A stretch of DNA of 64,000 nucleotides, from contig AP017308.1 in NCBI GenBank assembly GCA_001548435.1, positions 2,923,030 to 2,987,029 of the forward strand, read 5' to 3'. Position 1 is the stretch's first letter; each line of letters opens with the position of its first letter. Origin of the DNA: Leptolyngbya sp. NIES-3755. Its GTDB lineage: Bacteria > Cyanobacteriota > Cyanobacteriia > Leptolyngbyales > Leptolyngbyaceae. This document shows positions 33,647 through 43,160 of the stretch, piece after piece. A program made the translations under genes and the position numbers. The notes under the pieces were generated by a model. It was not told the DNA's origin, made no database searches, and worked only from the letters and a program-made list of their open reading frames with translations.

Positions 33647-34873
33647 ATGAGTTTATCGACGCTGATTTTGGTCGCGATGGCGGTGGGGATTGGGTTTGGG
33701 GCAGGACTGCATGATTATTTTCCGACGCTGATTCTGCCGCTCGATCGCTATTTGCTCACGCCCGTTGGAACAGCTTTTTTGCGGCTGATTCAGTTTGTTG
33801 TCGTGCCGATCGTGTTCTCTTCGCTGATTTTGGGTTTGACTCGGATTCAGAACGCGGCACAGGTAGGACGGTATGCAATCAAGTTGATTTTGAGCTATTG
33901 CGTCACGAGTGGAATTGCCGTGGCAGTGGGAATTGTTCTTGCGATCGTGGTTCAGCCGGGAGTGGGTGTAGCGATTTCTGGCAGTGTTCCAATGAGTGAA
34001 GTTGCTCAACAACAGTCTTTAATCGATTGGTTAGTGAGCTTGATTCCGACCAATCCATTTGAAGCGCTTAGTACGGGTAATTTGCTACAAGTGATTTTCT
34101 CTTCTGCATTGATTGGAGTTGCCATTCAGCTAGTTGGGGAAAAGGCAGCGAGCTTTCTTAGCTTTGTGGAAAGTTGCTATGTGATTAGTGAGAAGGTTTT
34201 ATCGATCGTGCTTTATGTTGCTCCAATCGGTGTTTTTGCGTTAGTTAGCTCAGTGATTGCTACTGAAGGACTTCAGTTAATTTCTAAGTTGTTTGCTTAT
34301 GTCTTTTCGCTGTTTGTTGGATCAGTGATTATGACTTTGTTCTATTTGTTAGTTCTAGGAATTCTGAGAGCTAAGCCGATTAAATTGCTTCAAAGTCTTA
34401 CTCCAGCTTTATCTTTGGCGTTTGGGACAGCGAGTTCTAATGCTGCACTTCCAGTTGTACTAAAGAACATTCAAGAGGAATATGGATTACGGGAGGACAT
34501 TGCGAGTTTTGCGATTCCGTTGGGAACTGCATTGAAGCGGGATGGATCAGCGATTTTGCAAGGATTTAATGCTGTGTTTATTGCTCAGATGTTTGGGATT
34601 CCTTTGACTCCTTCATTGTTATTGGCGATCGTACTAAGTACATTTTTAGTTTCCTTTAGTACTCCAGGCGTTCCGGGTGCTGGAATTATCATGATGACAA
34701 CCGTTCTGACAGCTTCGGGATTGCCTTTAGAAGGAGTTGCGATCGTGGCAGGAGTCGATCGATTAACCGATGGATTTAAGACTGTGATGAACATTATTAG
34801 TAATGTTGCAAATGCAGTGATTCTCAATGTGTGGGAGAGTGCATCAGAACAAGATATCACAGAGCTAACTTAA
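33647..34873 (+). CDS. dicarboxylate/amino acid:cation symporter (DAACS family)
   Basis: A 408-residue secondary transporter of the GltP/DctA family, taking up glutamate, aspartate or C4-dicarboxylates with Na+ or H+. Family marks: the re-entrant Ser-rich hairpin FGTASSNAALPVVLKN (about 260-275), PLGTALKRDGSAILQGFNAV (about 285-304), STPGVPGAGIIMMTTVLTAS (second hairpin) and the substrate-coordinating VDRLTDGFKTVMNIISN. Start ATG 33647. It overlaps the convergent tautomerase gene by 4 bases. Confidence 0.92.
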   Translation: MSLSTLILVAMAVGIGFGAGLHDYFPTLILPLDRYLLTPVGTAFLRLIQFVVVPIVFSSLILGLTRIQNAAQVGRYAIKLILSYCVTSGIAVAVGIVLAIVVQPGVGVAISGSVPMSEVAQQQSLIDWLVSLIPTNPFEALSTGNLLQVIFSSALIGVAIQLVGEKAASFLSFVESCYVISEKVLSIVLYVAPIGVFALVSSVIATEGLQLISKLFAYVFSLFVGSVIMTLFYLLVLGILRAKPIKLLQSLTPALSLAFGTASSNAALPVVLKNIQEEYGLREDIASFAIPLGTALKRDGSAILQGFNAVFIAQMFGIPLTPSLLLAIVLSTFLVSFSTPGVPGAGIIMMTTVLTASGLPLEGVAIVAGVDRLTDGFKTVMNIISNVANAVILNVWESASEQDITELT

Positions 34874-35256
34874 ACATCAACTTTGTAATTCAATTGATGT
34901 TCATCTCCCGGTAATCCTCGAAAGCCCCAATTGTGTTTTGGAGTTTCAAAGATCGTGATCTCTAAGTCTTGGGGCGAAATTCCAAGCGGTTGCAATCGAT
35001 CGAACAATAATCGAATGAATTGCTTTTTGGCTTCAATGCTGCGACCTTCAAAAATGCTGATTTCGAGAATTGTGTAGCGATCGCTGCGATCGTTTGGGAA
35101 ATAAAAATCTGCTGGATCGAGTGGAAAAAACCGATGAAACCGTTTATCAACCGGATACTGAAGCGCATCGATGACGCATTGATGAATTGCATCTGAGAGT
35201 GCTGACTTGATCGGATCGAGTGTCTGTCTTAAGCCGTAGATTTTAACTTGAGCCAT
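34870..35256 (-). CDS. tautomerase-family protein without N-terminal Pro
   Basis: A 128-residue protein of the tautomerase/MIF superfamily (long, Tautomerase_2-like form): MAQVKIYGLRQTLDPIKSAL, then FHRFFPLDPADFYFPNDRSD, ILEISIFEGRSIEAKKQFIR and the C-terminal DLEITIFETPKHNWGFRG. Tautomerases use Pro at position 2 of the precursor as the catalytic base; here it is Ala, so classical tautomerase chemistry is doubtful unless the start is misplaced (no in-frame MP is visible). Substrate unknown. Confidence 0.8.
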   Translation of the reverse strand: MAQVKIYGLRQTLDPIKSALSDAIHQCVIDALQYPVDKRFHRFFPLDPADFYFPNDRSDRYTILEISIFEGRSIEAKKQFIRLLFDRLQPLGISPQDLEITIFETPKHNWGFRGLPGDEHQLNYKVDV

Positions 35257-35284
35257 TGTTCGATGACGAAAACGATTCGGACTA

Positions 35285-37024
35285 TCACATATCGTACAGG
35301 AACTCTTTCAAGACAACACAATTTCGCCCTGCCTGCTTCGCTTCATACAATCCAGCATCTGCCACTTCAATCCAGGCTTTCGGGGTAATGCTCGAAGAGG
35401 GAACAACACTAGACACTCCTAAGCTTAATGTGACAAATGGCGAAATTAGTGATCCACCATGTTCTAATTGCATTGCTTCAACTTCCGATCGAATGCGTTC
35501 TGCGACAATCAGCGCTCCGTTTGCATTCGTAGTGGGTAGTAATACAATGAATTCCTCGCCTCCATATCGTGCAGTCACATCAATCGATCGCTTTACCGAT
35601 CGACGAATTGCTGCCCCCACTTTTCGCAAACAGTCATCTCCTGAAGCGTGACCATATGTATCGTTGTAGCGCTTGAAATAATCGACATCACAGAGAATCA
35701 CACTCAGTGGAGTTTGCGATCGCCATGCTCGTTCCCATTCGCGGGTGAGCGCTTCATCAAACGATCGACGGTTTGCTAATTGCGTCAGACTATCCTGCAT
35801 CGATAGAACATTGAGCCGCTGAGCTTCGATTGTCACGCCGATCATGGCTGTCATCCCGATCGCAATTGCACCGGGTACGATCGGAACCCACCAGCCTAGA
35901 AGAAATAAGCCATAACTTGCAGTAACTGAACCAAGAATTAAACAGACTGTCCAGCCCATTTTGTAGAAGAACGAGTCGCGTCGGACACTTAACCAGGCGC
36001 TGATGCTCGTTAAGCCAAGAATGAAGCTCCATTCTGCCCATTCTGGTAAGGTTTGAATTAAGACGCGTCGATCGAGAACTGCACTAATAATCTGGCTGGT
36101 AATATTGGCATGAAGCTCAACACCCGACATCGGTTGGGGACTGGAACCAGAGGCGCTACTGTATGAGGTGAAAAAAAGATCAGAAGCTCCAGCGGATACA
36201 TCACCGACTAGCACAATGCGATCGCGAAACAAAGTCGGGGAAATGTTGCCTTGCATCACATCCCACGCGGAAATCATCCGAAACTTTCCTTTACTACCAC
36301 GCGGATTGAGTAGGATTTGATAGCCGCCTGCATCTGCATTGATATACCCCCCTACATTTGAGGTGAGAGGTGGAAACGGTACTTCATCGAGTTGCAGAAC
36401 TGAAGCATTTGGATTGGGCAAAATGCCTTGAACTGCGAGATATTCGATCGCAATTCTCAAACTGAAACTCTCGATCGGGGAATCGGTGGAGGGAAAGAGA
36501 AATGCTCGTCGCACTCGTCCATCTACGTCTGCGATGATGTCACTTGCACCGATGCGATCGGAGTTTGTCAGAATTGGATTTCCTGGAACGGTTTCGCCTT
36601 GATCGCCGATGACTTTCTCAATGCCGATGAGATTGGGAGTGGTCTTGAAGAGTTGGGTGAGTCGATCGTGTCCGGGTTCAGTCGCTAAGTTGCGATACAA
36701 ATCCAAGCCAATCACACGCGGTTGTTGTGCTCGAATCCGGTCTAAGACAGTCGCTACCGCATGATCAGAGATTTGTGAATTGTTGAGCTTTTGCAAATCG
36801 GATTCAGTGAAACCCACGAGGACAATACGATCGTCTCTGGGTTCGGTGGGGCGGGGTTGAATAAAGCGATCGAAAGCGGAGAGTTCGAGAATTTGCAACA
36901 GTCCAATGCCGCGAATTGCCAGAATAAAGCCTGCGGTCGTGATGCCCGATAGGAACGCTCCTCGGTATTGATAGAGCCATTTTTGTCCCAGATGGGTGAA
37001 GTGGGACAGAACCTTAGAAGCCAT
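35285..37024 (-). CDS. CHASE2-domain diguanylate cyclase
   Basis: A 579-residue membrane sensor making cyclic di-GMP. Order: one N-terminal helix, extracytoplasmic CHASE2 (about 40-320, with DRIVLVGFTESDLQKLNNSQ and RDRIVLVGDVSAGASDLFFT), three helices (about 325-395), and GGDEF (about 420-575) with active-site ARYGGEEF and LANRRSFDEAL. GGEEF is a catalytically competent variant. There is no EAL domain. It is divergent from the haemagglutinin-CHAT gene; cyanobacterial CHASE2 genes often neighbour CHAT and DUF928 genes, so a shared envelope function is plausible. Confidence 0.92.
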   Translation of the reverse strand: MASKVLSHFTHLGQKWLYQYRGAFLSGITTAGFILAIRGIGLLQILELSAFDRFIQPRPTEPRDDRIVLVGFTESDLQKLNNSQISDHAVATVLDRIRAQQPRVIGLDLYRNLATEPGHDRLTQLFKTTPNLIGIEKVIGDQGETVPGNPILTNSDRIGASDIIADVDGRVRRAFLFPSTDSPIESFSLRIAIEYLAVQGILPNPNASVLQLDEVPFPPLTSNVGGYINADAGGYQILLNPRGSKGKFRMISAWDVMQGNISPTLFRDRIVLVGDVSAGASDLFFTSYSSASGSSPQPMSGVELHANITSQIISAVLDRRVLIQTLPEWAEWSFILGLTSISAWLSVRRDSFFYKMGWTVCLILGSVTASYGLFLLGWWVPIVPGAIAIGMTAMIGVTIEAQRLNVLSMQDSLTQLANRRSFDEALTREWERAWRSQTPLSVILCDVDYFKRYNDTYGHASGDDCLRKVGAAIRRSVKRSIDVTARYGGEEFIVLLPTTNANGALIVAERIRSEVEAMQLEHGGSLISPFVTLSLGVSSVVPSSSITPKAWIEVADAGLYEAKQAGRNCVVLKEFLYDM

Positions 37025-37137
37025 AACGGGCAGCGCAACGAAAAGCGGAGTGTGCTTTTTTAGTTATCCCAATTTTGGAGAGTCAAAATCGTTGGATTTG
37101 GCGGGGCTGTGTCGATTAATAAAGCAAAGCCCGATCG

Positions 37138-40100
37138 ATGAATCCTGTTATGAAACCTGTTGCTCGAATTGCTGCTCTACTGCTTTTGATGCCCGCTCCC
37201 AGTTTTGCTCAAATTGTGCCTACGACTGGAAGTGGCACGATCGCGCTTCCTCAAGGTCAACAGATTCAGATTCAGGGCGGAATTGAGGCGGGAACGAATT
37301 TGTTTCATAGCTTCGATCGCTTTAATCTCGATGCGAATCAGACAGCGACCTTTTTTGCTAATCCTGCCATTCAGAATATTCTCGGTCGAGTCGTGAGCGG
37401 TGAAGCTTCGAGAATTAATGGCTTGCTGCAAGTGAATGGAAATGCCAATTTGATCCTGATGAATCCAGCGGGAATTCTGTTTGGGGCGACAGCGCGATTA
37501 GATGTGCCTGGATCGTTTACAGCGACGACTGCGAATCGAATGGGTATTGGATCTGGCGTGTTCAATGCAATTGGTACAAATGATTATGCAAGCTTAATGG
37601 GAACACCATCGAGTTTTGATGGGCTATCAGGCGGAATTTTTAATGCGGGAAATTTGACTGCGGGGCGAAATCTATCGCTGTTTGGTGGAACGGTTCTGAA
37701 TATTGGGACTTTGAATGGGCAAATCGTTTCGATCGCTGCTGTTCCGAATGGGATTCGTGTCACTCCTGAAGGCAGCTTGCTCAGTTTAGAGATTCCAAAT
37801 GATGTTGCAACTCGATCGCTTCCTGAATTGCTCACAGGTGGAGAATTGCAGAATGCAACGCAAGCAGTGATACAAGATGGAGTTCCAACATTAACGCAAA
37901 CAGGAACCGCGATCGTCAGTGGGAATATTTCCGGATCGAATGTTCAGATTGTGGGCGATCGAATTGGATTAATTGATGCCAACGTTCGAGCAGAATCGAT
38001 TCGAGTTGGGGGCGATCGACAAGGGATGGGAGAATTTCCGCGATCGCAATTTCTATTTGGTAACAGTGGCACTCAGATTGAAGGAAAAAATGTCATTCTC
38101 TGGTCAGATCAAGCGACTCGCTTTCATGGTTCGATTACATCAAATAATGGATTTGTTGAAACCTCTGGAAAGCAAACCTTAGATGTTACTCAAGCTAGAG
38201 TTAGTGCGATCGGTGGTACTTGGTTACTTGATCCATCAGACATTACGATCGTATCAGGTGGAACTGGAACACTAACAAGCGGAGTATTTGATCCACCAAC
38301 AGGAGGAGCCACGATCGATCCTGCCACGATCGAAGCCGCCTTAAACAACAATACAAGCGTGGCCTTGACCACTGCAAATGGTTCTGGTGGAAGTGGCGAT
38401 ATTAACTTGCTAAGTTCGATCACTCAAACTGGATCACAAGCTTCTTTAACTTTGACTGCGAGACAATTTTTCAGGGAACCTACTGCTCGAATCAATCTCA
38501 GTGGTAATAACTTTTTAGACTTCAATTTGAACCAGGTTGCACCACTGCCAAGTCTTTCAGCAGTTTCAATTCAGAATGCGATCGATGCGATCGGAACGGG
38601 AAGTGGTCCGATTCAAATCAACTTAGGTAGCGGAACTTATACGATCGCAGGAACTCCGATCACCGTTTCAAGCAATCGAAATCTAACAATTAATGGAAAT
38701 GGCTCAGCGAATACAGTTCTAACCGGAAACAATACAACGCGAGTGATCGAGGTCAATCCAGGTGCATTAGTCACACTCTCGAATTTGGCAATCTCCAATG
38801 GTAGAGCACCGATTGGAGAAGCAGGCGGCGGAATTCTTAACTCTGGTAATACTATCTTACGCGGAGTGAATGTGAGAGATAATGTCGCATTCGAGGGTGG
38901 CGGAATTCGTAATTTTGGAGCAATCTCAATTTTTGATAGTACATTCAATCGTAATCAGGCAAGTTTCGCGGGTGGCGGAATTCGCAATAGTGGCAGCGTG
39001 ACGATCGATAGAACAGTTTTTAACACTGGAACCGCAGATTATGGAGGTGCAATTTCTAATCTTGCTGGAACAGTTACGATTGCAAATACTAGCTTCAATA
39101 ACAATACAGCAAACATTAACGGAGGTGCGATCGCGAATGATAGCACTATGACTATTACTCAAACCGAATTTGCAGGAAATCGCGCCAATGCTGAAGTCGG
39201 TGGTGCAGTAAGTAATACCAGTAGTTTGACTGTAACTAGAGCGAACTTTGTTAATAATTCAACAGGCAACAATTCAGGAAATGCAGGAGGCGCGATCGCG
39301 AGTTTTAGCCTTTTAGGTTCCACGCCTCAAATCTTTATATCTGATGTGAATTTCGGACAGAACACCTCTTACCGAGGCGGCGCAATTAGTCTCTCTCCAG
39401 AATCTCGTCTCACTGTTCAAAACAGTCAATTCTTTCAAAATCAAGCATTTTCCGTGGGCGGCGCGATCGATAACGGTGGAACAACTGGGATCATTGGAAG
39501 CTTGTTTCAAGAGAACTCTGCGTTTGGGGCTGCTAATCCTGGCGGCGGTGCGATTCATACATACGGTGCAGCCAGCATTCTTAATATCTCAACCAGTCAT
39601 TTCTTAGGGAATCGATCGCAAACGGGCGGTGCGATCGATAGCTTTTTCCCGAATACAATCAACATTGATAGAGCCTTGATTGAACAGAATGTCGCGGATG
39701 GAGAAGGGGGTGCGATTTTAACAGATCGAGGTTCTACTTTAACGATTACAAATAGCGAGATTCGGAACAATCGTTCTACAGGAGATGCTGGAGCGCTCTA
39801 TATCAGTGCAAACAGCAGAATTGAGAATACGATTATTCAGAACAATGTGAGTTCTAGTGGAAACGGTGGCGGAATTTATACGATCGGTAATATCAATCTG
39901 GTTAATAGTCGATTGATCGGGAATGCTGCTGTGAATGGTGGAGGACTGTTTATTGATCCTGGATCAGTCGGAGATGCGGGAACGGCAACGATTACAGGAA
40001 CCACGATCGCAGATAATATCAGTACAGCCAATGGTGGAGGAATTGCGAATACAGGACAATTAGGAATTACTAACACAACATTTTCAAACAATACAGCCAA

Positions 40101-42036
40101 TCAAGGTGGTGGACTTTTTAGTACTGTAACCAGTAATTTATCGAATACAACACTTTCTGGAAATACAGGCGGCGGAATCTTTGTGAGTAGTGGAGTAACT
40201 GAACTTCAAAGTACAACGATCGCGAATAACACAGATGGAATTTTTAACTTTGCTGGAACTGTGAGATTGAGAAATACGATCGTTTCAAATAGCCTCAATT
40301 CTGATGTTTTAGGTTTATTTGATGACTTGGGCAACAATCTCATTGGTATCAGTGATGGCAGTACTGGCTTTACGGTGAGCACTTTAGTAGGAACCCGATC
40401 TAATCCAATTACTGCGAATCTTTCACCGCTTGCAAACAATGGCGGATTGACTGCGACTTATGCACTTTTACCGAATAGTCCAGCGATCAATCGAGGCAAC
40501 AATCTGAATGTATCTAGCTTCGATCAGGCAGGTCGTCCTCGCATTCAAGACAATACGATCGATATCGGTGCATTCGAGTCTACACCAATTCCTCCGCCTC
40601 CCGATCCAATTCCTCCCACGGCTCCCCCTATGTTGATTGATCCGCTTACACCGATGGATCAACCGATTCTGAATAATCCATCTGCACCCTCGATCGAACC
40701 GCCCACAAGCACACCTTCTGAATCGAATACCGAACCTCAGCAATCCGTTTCATCGGTGATCGAATTAGAGCGATCGCTGTCAAATGAATATGCAGAGTAC
40801 TACGATTTTGAATTGCCTAAAGTCGCAACAATGCAAGATATTCAAGATGCCCTCACCCAAGCTCAACAAATAAAAGGAGTGCGATCGGGAATTATCTATG
40901 CGCTTTTTGTTCCGAATGCAATTACACCTGCCCCGAAGTCTGGAGAAATGCTAACGGATCGAATTGAACCGATTACACCCTTATTGCGATCGCAGTTAAA
41001 ACAAGAGAGCGATCGATTAGAGTTAATTCTCGTTACTTCGACTGGGCGGGCAATTCGCTATTCAACGACTGCAACTCGCGCTCAAGTGGCACAACAAGCA
41101 AAACTTTTTCGATTAGCGGTTTCTGATGTGGAAGATGAAGGTTACTTAGCACTATCAAAACAGCTTTATCAATGGCTAGTTCAACCTTTAGAGCCAGAGT
41201 TACAGCGTGAGGGAATTCAAGGACTAATTTACTGTTTGGATGAAGGATTGCGAACTTCTCCAATTGCGGCAATGGCAGACGATCGCGGATTTGTGATCGA
41301 TCGCTACACCATTTCAATGATTCCGAGTGTGACTTTGATCAATCGAGGCATTCATACGCTCACTGCTCAATCTGTGTTAGCAATGGGAGCCGATTATTTC
41401 CGAGAACATACACCGCTTCCAGCCGTTCCAACTGAGCTAGAACTGATTAGTGAACAGTTTTGGAAAGGAAATCGCTTTCTCAATCAAGACTTTACTCTAG
41501 AGCGATTGTTGCAAGAAAGGCAACGCACTCAGGCTGGAATTGTTCATTTAGCCACACATGCAGAATTCAATCCAGGAAAACCCGATCGCTCATACATTCA
41601 ACTGTGGGATCGACCGATTAAACTCAGCGAAATGTCCTCGATCGCTTGGTCGAATCCAGCCTTGCATTTATTAGTTCTGAGTGCTTGTGATACTGCGATC
41701 GATAGCGTGGAGGCTGAACTTGGATTTACTGGACTGGCGGCAGCTTCTGGAGTTCATTCGGTGATGGGCAGCTTGTGGGAAGTTTCGGATGTCGGAACCT
41801 TGGCGCTCATGAGTGAGTTTTATATTCAGCTTCAGAAAGTTTCGACTCGTGCAGAAGCACTCAGACGTGCTCAACTTGCACTCCGTAATGGTACGGTACG
41901 AATTGAAAATAGAACATTGATCACCAGTACAATTCGGGTTCCTTTACCGCCCGCATTACGGCAAGATACTGACCTTCGATCGTTCAATCATCCTTTCTAT
42001 TGGGCAGCTTTCACGCTGGTTGGGAATCCTTGGTAG
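37138..42036 (+). CDS. secreted filamentous haemagglutinin-like protein with C-terminal CHAT protease domain
   Basis: A 1632-residue exoprotein. Order: signal peptide (about 1-25), two-partner-secretion haemagglutination domain (about 30-150, with NLILMNPAGILFGATARLDV), further haemagglutinin repeats, a long right-handed beta-helix of short Gly/Asn-rich repeats (about 470-1120, many GGAI/GGGI turns), a Pro-rich linker (about 1150-1200) and a caspase-like CHAT domain (about 1210-1632). The catalytic dyad is His in VHLATHAEF (about 1473) and Cys in LVLSACDTA (about 1514). No TpsB pore gene is in this window. DUF928 follows. Confidence 0.92.
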   Translation: MNPVMKPVARIAALLLLMPAPSFAQIVPTTGSGTIALPQGQQIQIQGGIEAGTNLFHSFDRFNLDANQTATFFANPAIQNILGRVVSGEASRINGLLQVNGNANLILMNPAGILFGATARLDVPGSFTATTANRMGIGSGVFNAIGTNDYASLMGTPSSFDGLSGGIFNAGNLTAGRNLSLFGGTVLNIGTLNGQIVSIAAVPNGIRVTPEGSLLSLEIPNDVATRSLPELLTGGELQNATQAVIQDGVPTLTQTGTAIVSGNISGSNVQIVGDRIGLIDANVRAESIRVGGDRQGMGEFPRSQFLFGNSGTQIEGKNVILWSDQATRFHGSITSNNGFVETSGKQTLDVTQARVSAIGGTWLLDPSDITIVSGGTGTLTSGVFDPPTGGATIDPATIEAALNNNTSVALTTANGSGGSGDINLLSSITQTGSQASLTLTARQFFREPTARINLSGNNFLDFNLNQVAPLPSLSAVSIQNAIDAIGTGSGPIQINLGSGTYTIAGTPITVSSNRNLTINGNGSANTVLTGNNTTRVIEVNPGALVTLSNLAISNGRAPIGEAGGGILNSGNTILRGVNVRDNVAFEGGGIRNFGAISIFDSTFNRNQASFAGGGIRNSGSVTIDRTVFNTGTADYGGAISNLAGTVTIANTSFNNNTANINGGAIANDSTMTITQTEFAGNRANAEVGGAVSNTSSLTVTRANFVNNSTGNNSGNAGGAIASFSLLGSTPQIFISDVNFGQNTSYRGGAISLSPESRLTVQNSQFFQNQAFSVGGAIDNGGTTGIIGSLFQENSAFGAANPGGGAIHTYGAASILNISTSHFLGNRSQTGGAIDSFFPNTINIDRALIEQNVADGEGGAILTDRGSTLTITNSEIRNNRSTGDAGALYISANSRIENTIIQNNVSSSGNGGGIYTIGNINLVNSRLIGNAAVNGGGLFIDPGSVGDAGTATITGTTIADNISTANGGGIANTGQLGITNTTFSNNTANQGGGLFSTVTSNLSNTTLSGNTGGGIFVSSGVTELQSTTIANNTDGIFNFAGTVRLRNTIVSNSLNSDVLGLFDDLGNNLIGISDGSTGFTVSTLVGTRSNPITANLSPLANNGGLTATYALLPNSPAINRGNNLNVSSFDQAGRPRIQDNTIDIGAFESTPIPPPPDPIPPTAPPMLIDPLTPMDQPILNNPSAPSIEPPTSTPSESNTEPQQSVSSVIELERSLSNEYAEYYDFELPKVATMQDIQDALTQAQQIKGVRSGIIYALFVPNAITPAPKSGEMLTDRIEPITPLLRSQLKQESDRLELILVTSTGRAIRYSTTATRAQVAQQAKLFRLAVSDVEDEGYLALSKQLYQWLVQPLEPELQREGIQGLIYCLDEGLRTSPIAAMADDRGFVIDRYTISMIPSVTLINRGIHTLTAQSVLAMGADYFREHTPLPAVPTELELISEQFWKGNRFLNQDFTLERLLQERQRTQAGIVHLATHAEFNPGKPDRSYIQLWDRPIKLSEMSSIAWSNPALHLLVLSACDTAIDSVEAELGFTGLAAASGVHSVMGSLWEVSDVGTLALMSEFYIQLQKVSTRAEALRRAQLALRNGTVRIENRTLITSTIRVPLPPALRQDTDLRSFNHPFYWAAFTLVGNPW

Positions 42037-42232
42037 AAAAATCGCTTTTCTCCGGATCTCGGACTTGTGCCCCTGTAGGTTAAAGTATTGCTTAATACAG
42101 CAGCTTCCTGAATCCCCCTTAGAAGCATCGATTACCCCCTCAAACAACCCTTTCGCGATCGCCCCCAGTTTCGACTAGAGCTTTTCTGGTGGATTTCGGG
42201 GCGATTGGTTTCTTGATACTCAGAGTGGCACG

Positions 42233-42997
42233 ATGTCTAAACTATTTTTTGCTTCACTTGCGATCGCAACCTTCGGCTTTGTGATGGTGAGTCATGTTGG
42301 TGAACAACTCGTCGAGTTTGGTTCCGCTGCGTCTGCAAATCAACCCCAGCAGCGAGTTCGTTGGCGACCGAATCCTAAAATGGGAAGTGCTCGCAGTACG
42401 TTGTCGGGTGGCAGGCGTGGAAGCGCGATCGCTCAGTGTGATGCAACTCGAATTATGAAGCCTGCAACCTTGACCTTATTGGTTCCTCAAGCAAATCAAG
42501 GATTGTTTACAACGGCGGCAAATCCGACCTTTTTTTGGCACACAGAGACCGATCGATCCACCCAAGCTGAGTTCATTTTGTCTGATCCGAACCAAGCAGA
42601 ACCTGTGTTCACCAAAACGGTTGCAATTGATCGCTCAGGTATTAGTCGCGTTGCACTTCCCGCCGAATTCGCACTCAAAGCAGGAACTCGCTACCGCTGG
42701 ACAGTCCTTCTCGCCTGCAATGGTGGAGCCTCCAAAGAAGTCGTCGCCCGCAGCTTTGTGGAACGGATTGAGAATGCTGACTTACAACAACAAGTCAATT
42801 CACGCTCAAGTGTCGATCGTGCTTCCAAATTTGCGGCAGAAGGAATCTGGTATGACGCGATCGCCACGTTGATCGACGCAGCACAGCAAGATCCGAATAA
42901 TTCACAGATTAGGGCGGAACTACGATCGTTACTCTCACAAGTGGGAAGACCGTCGATCGAAATCGCTCAGGTGCTTGAGTCAATGTTTGGTACGTAA
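42233..42997 (+). CDS. DUF928-containing exported protein
   Basis: A 254-residue protein with an N-terminal signal helix (about 1-35), a Ser/Arg-rich linker, and the DUF928 core (about 80-245): PATLTLLVPQANQGLFTTAA, then PTFFWHTET, LKAGTRYRWTVLLACNGG and WYDAIATLIDAAQQDPNNSQ. DUF928 proteins are a cyanobacterial family commonly next to CHAT or CHASE2 genes; function unknown. It follows the haemagglutinin-CHAT gene by 196 bases in the same direction and ends at a strong terminator. Confidence 0.88.
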   Translation: MSKLFFASLAIATFGFVMVSHVGEQLVEFGSAASANQPQQRVRWRPNPKMGSARSTLSGGRRGSAIAQCDATRIMKPATLTLLVPQANQGLFTTAANPTFFWHTETDRSTQAEFILSDPNQAEPVFTKTVAIDRSGISRVALPAEFALKAGTRYRWTVLLACNGGASKEVVARSFVERIENADLQQQVNSRSSVDRASKFAAEGIWYDAIATLIDAAQQDPNNSQIRAELRSLLSQVGRPSIEIAQVLESMFGT

Positions 42998-43021
42998 TCG
43001 GCTTGAACTTTTAACGCTTTG

Positions 43022-43045
43022 GCGGGTCGCGAACCCGCTTTTTTT
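43022..43045 (+). terminator. intrinsic terminator after DUF928
   Basis: GCGGGT and ACCCGC form a 6-base GC-rich stem followed directly by seven T residues, 25 bases after the DUF928 stop. It cleanly separates the CHAT block from the glycosylation operon. Confidence 0.85.
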
Positions 43046-43160
43046 ATGGTTGAACATCTACCGAAAGTTCGATCGTACTCTTCTTCACGTCTGTCTTTAT
43101 GCGGAAGACGATCGAGCTTGAAACGCCTACGCTGCGTATGATGTTAACGGTAGGAAAAAC

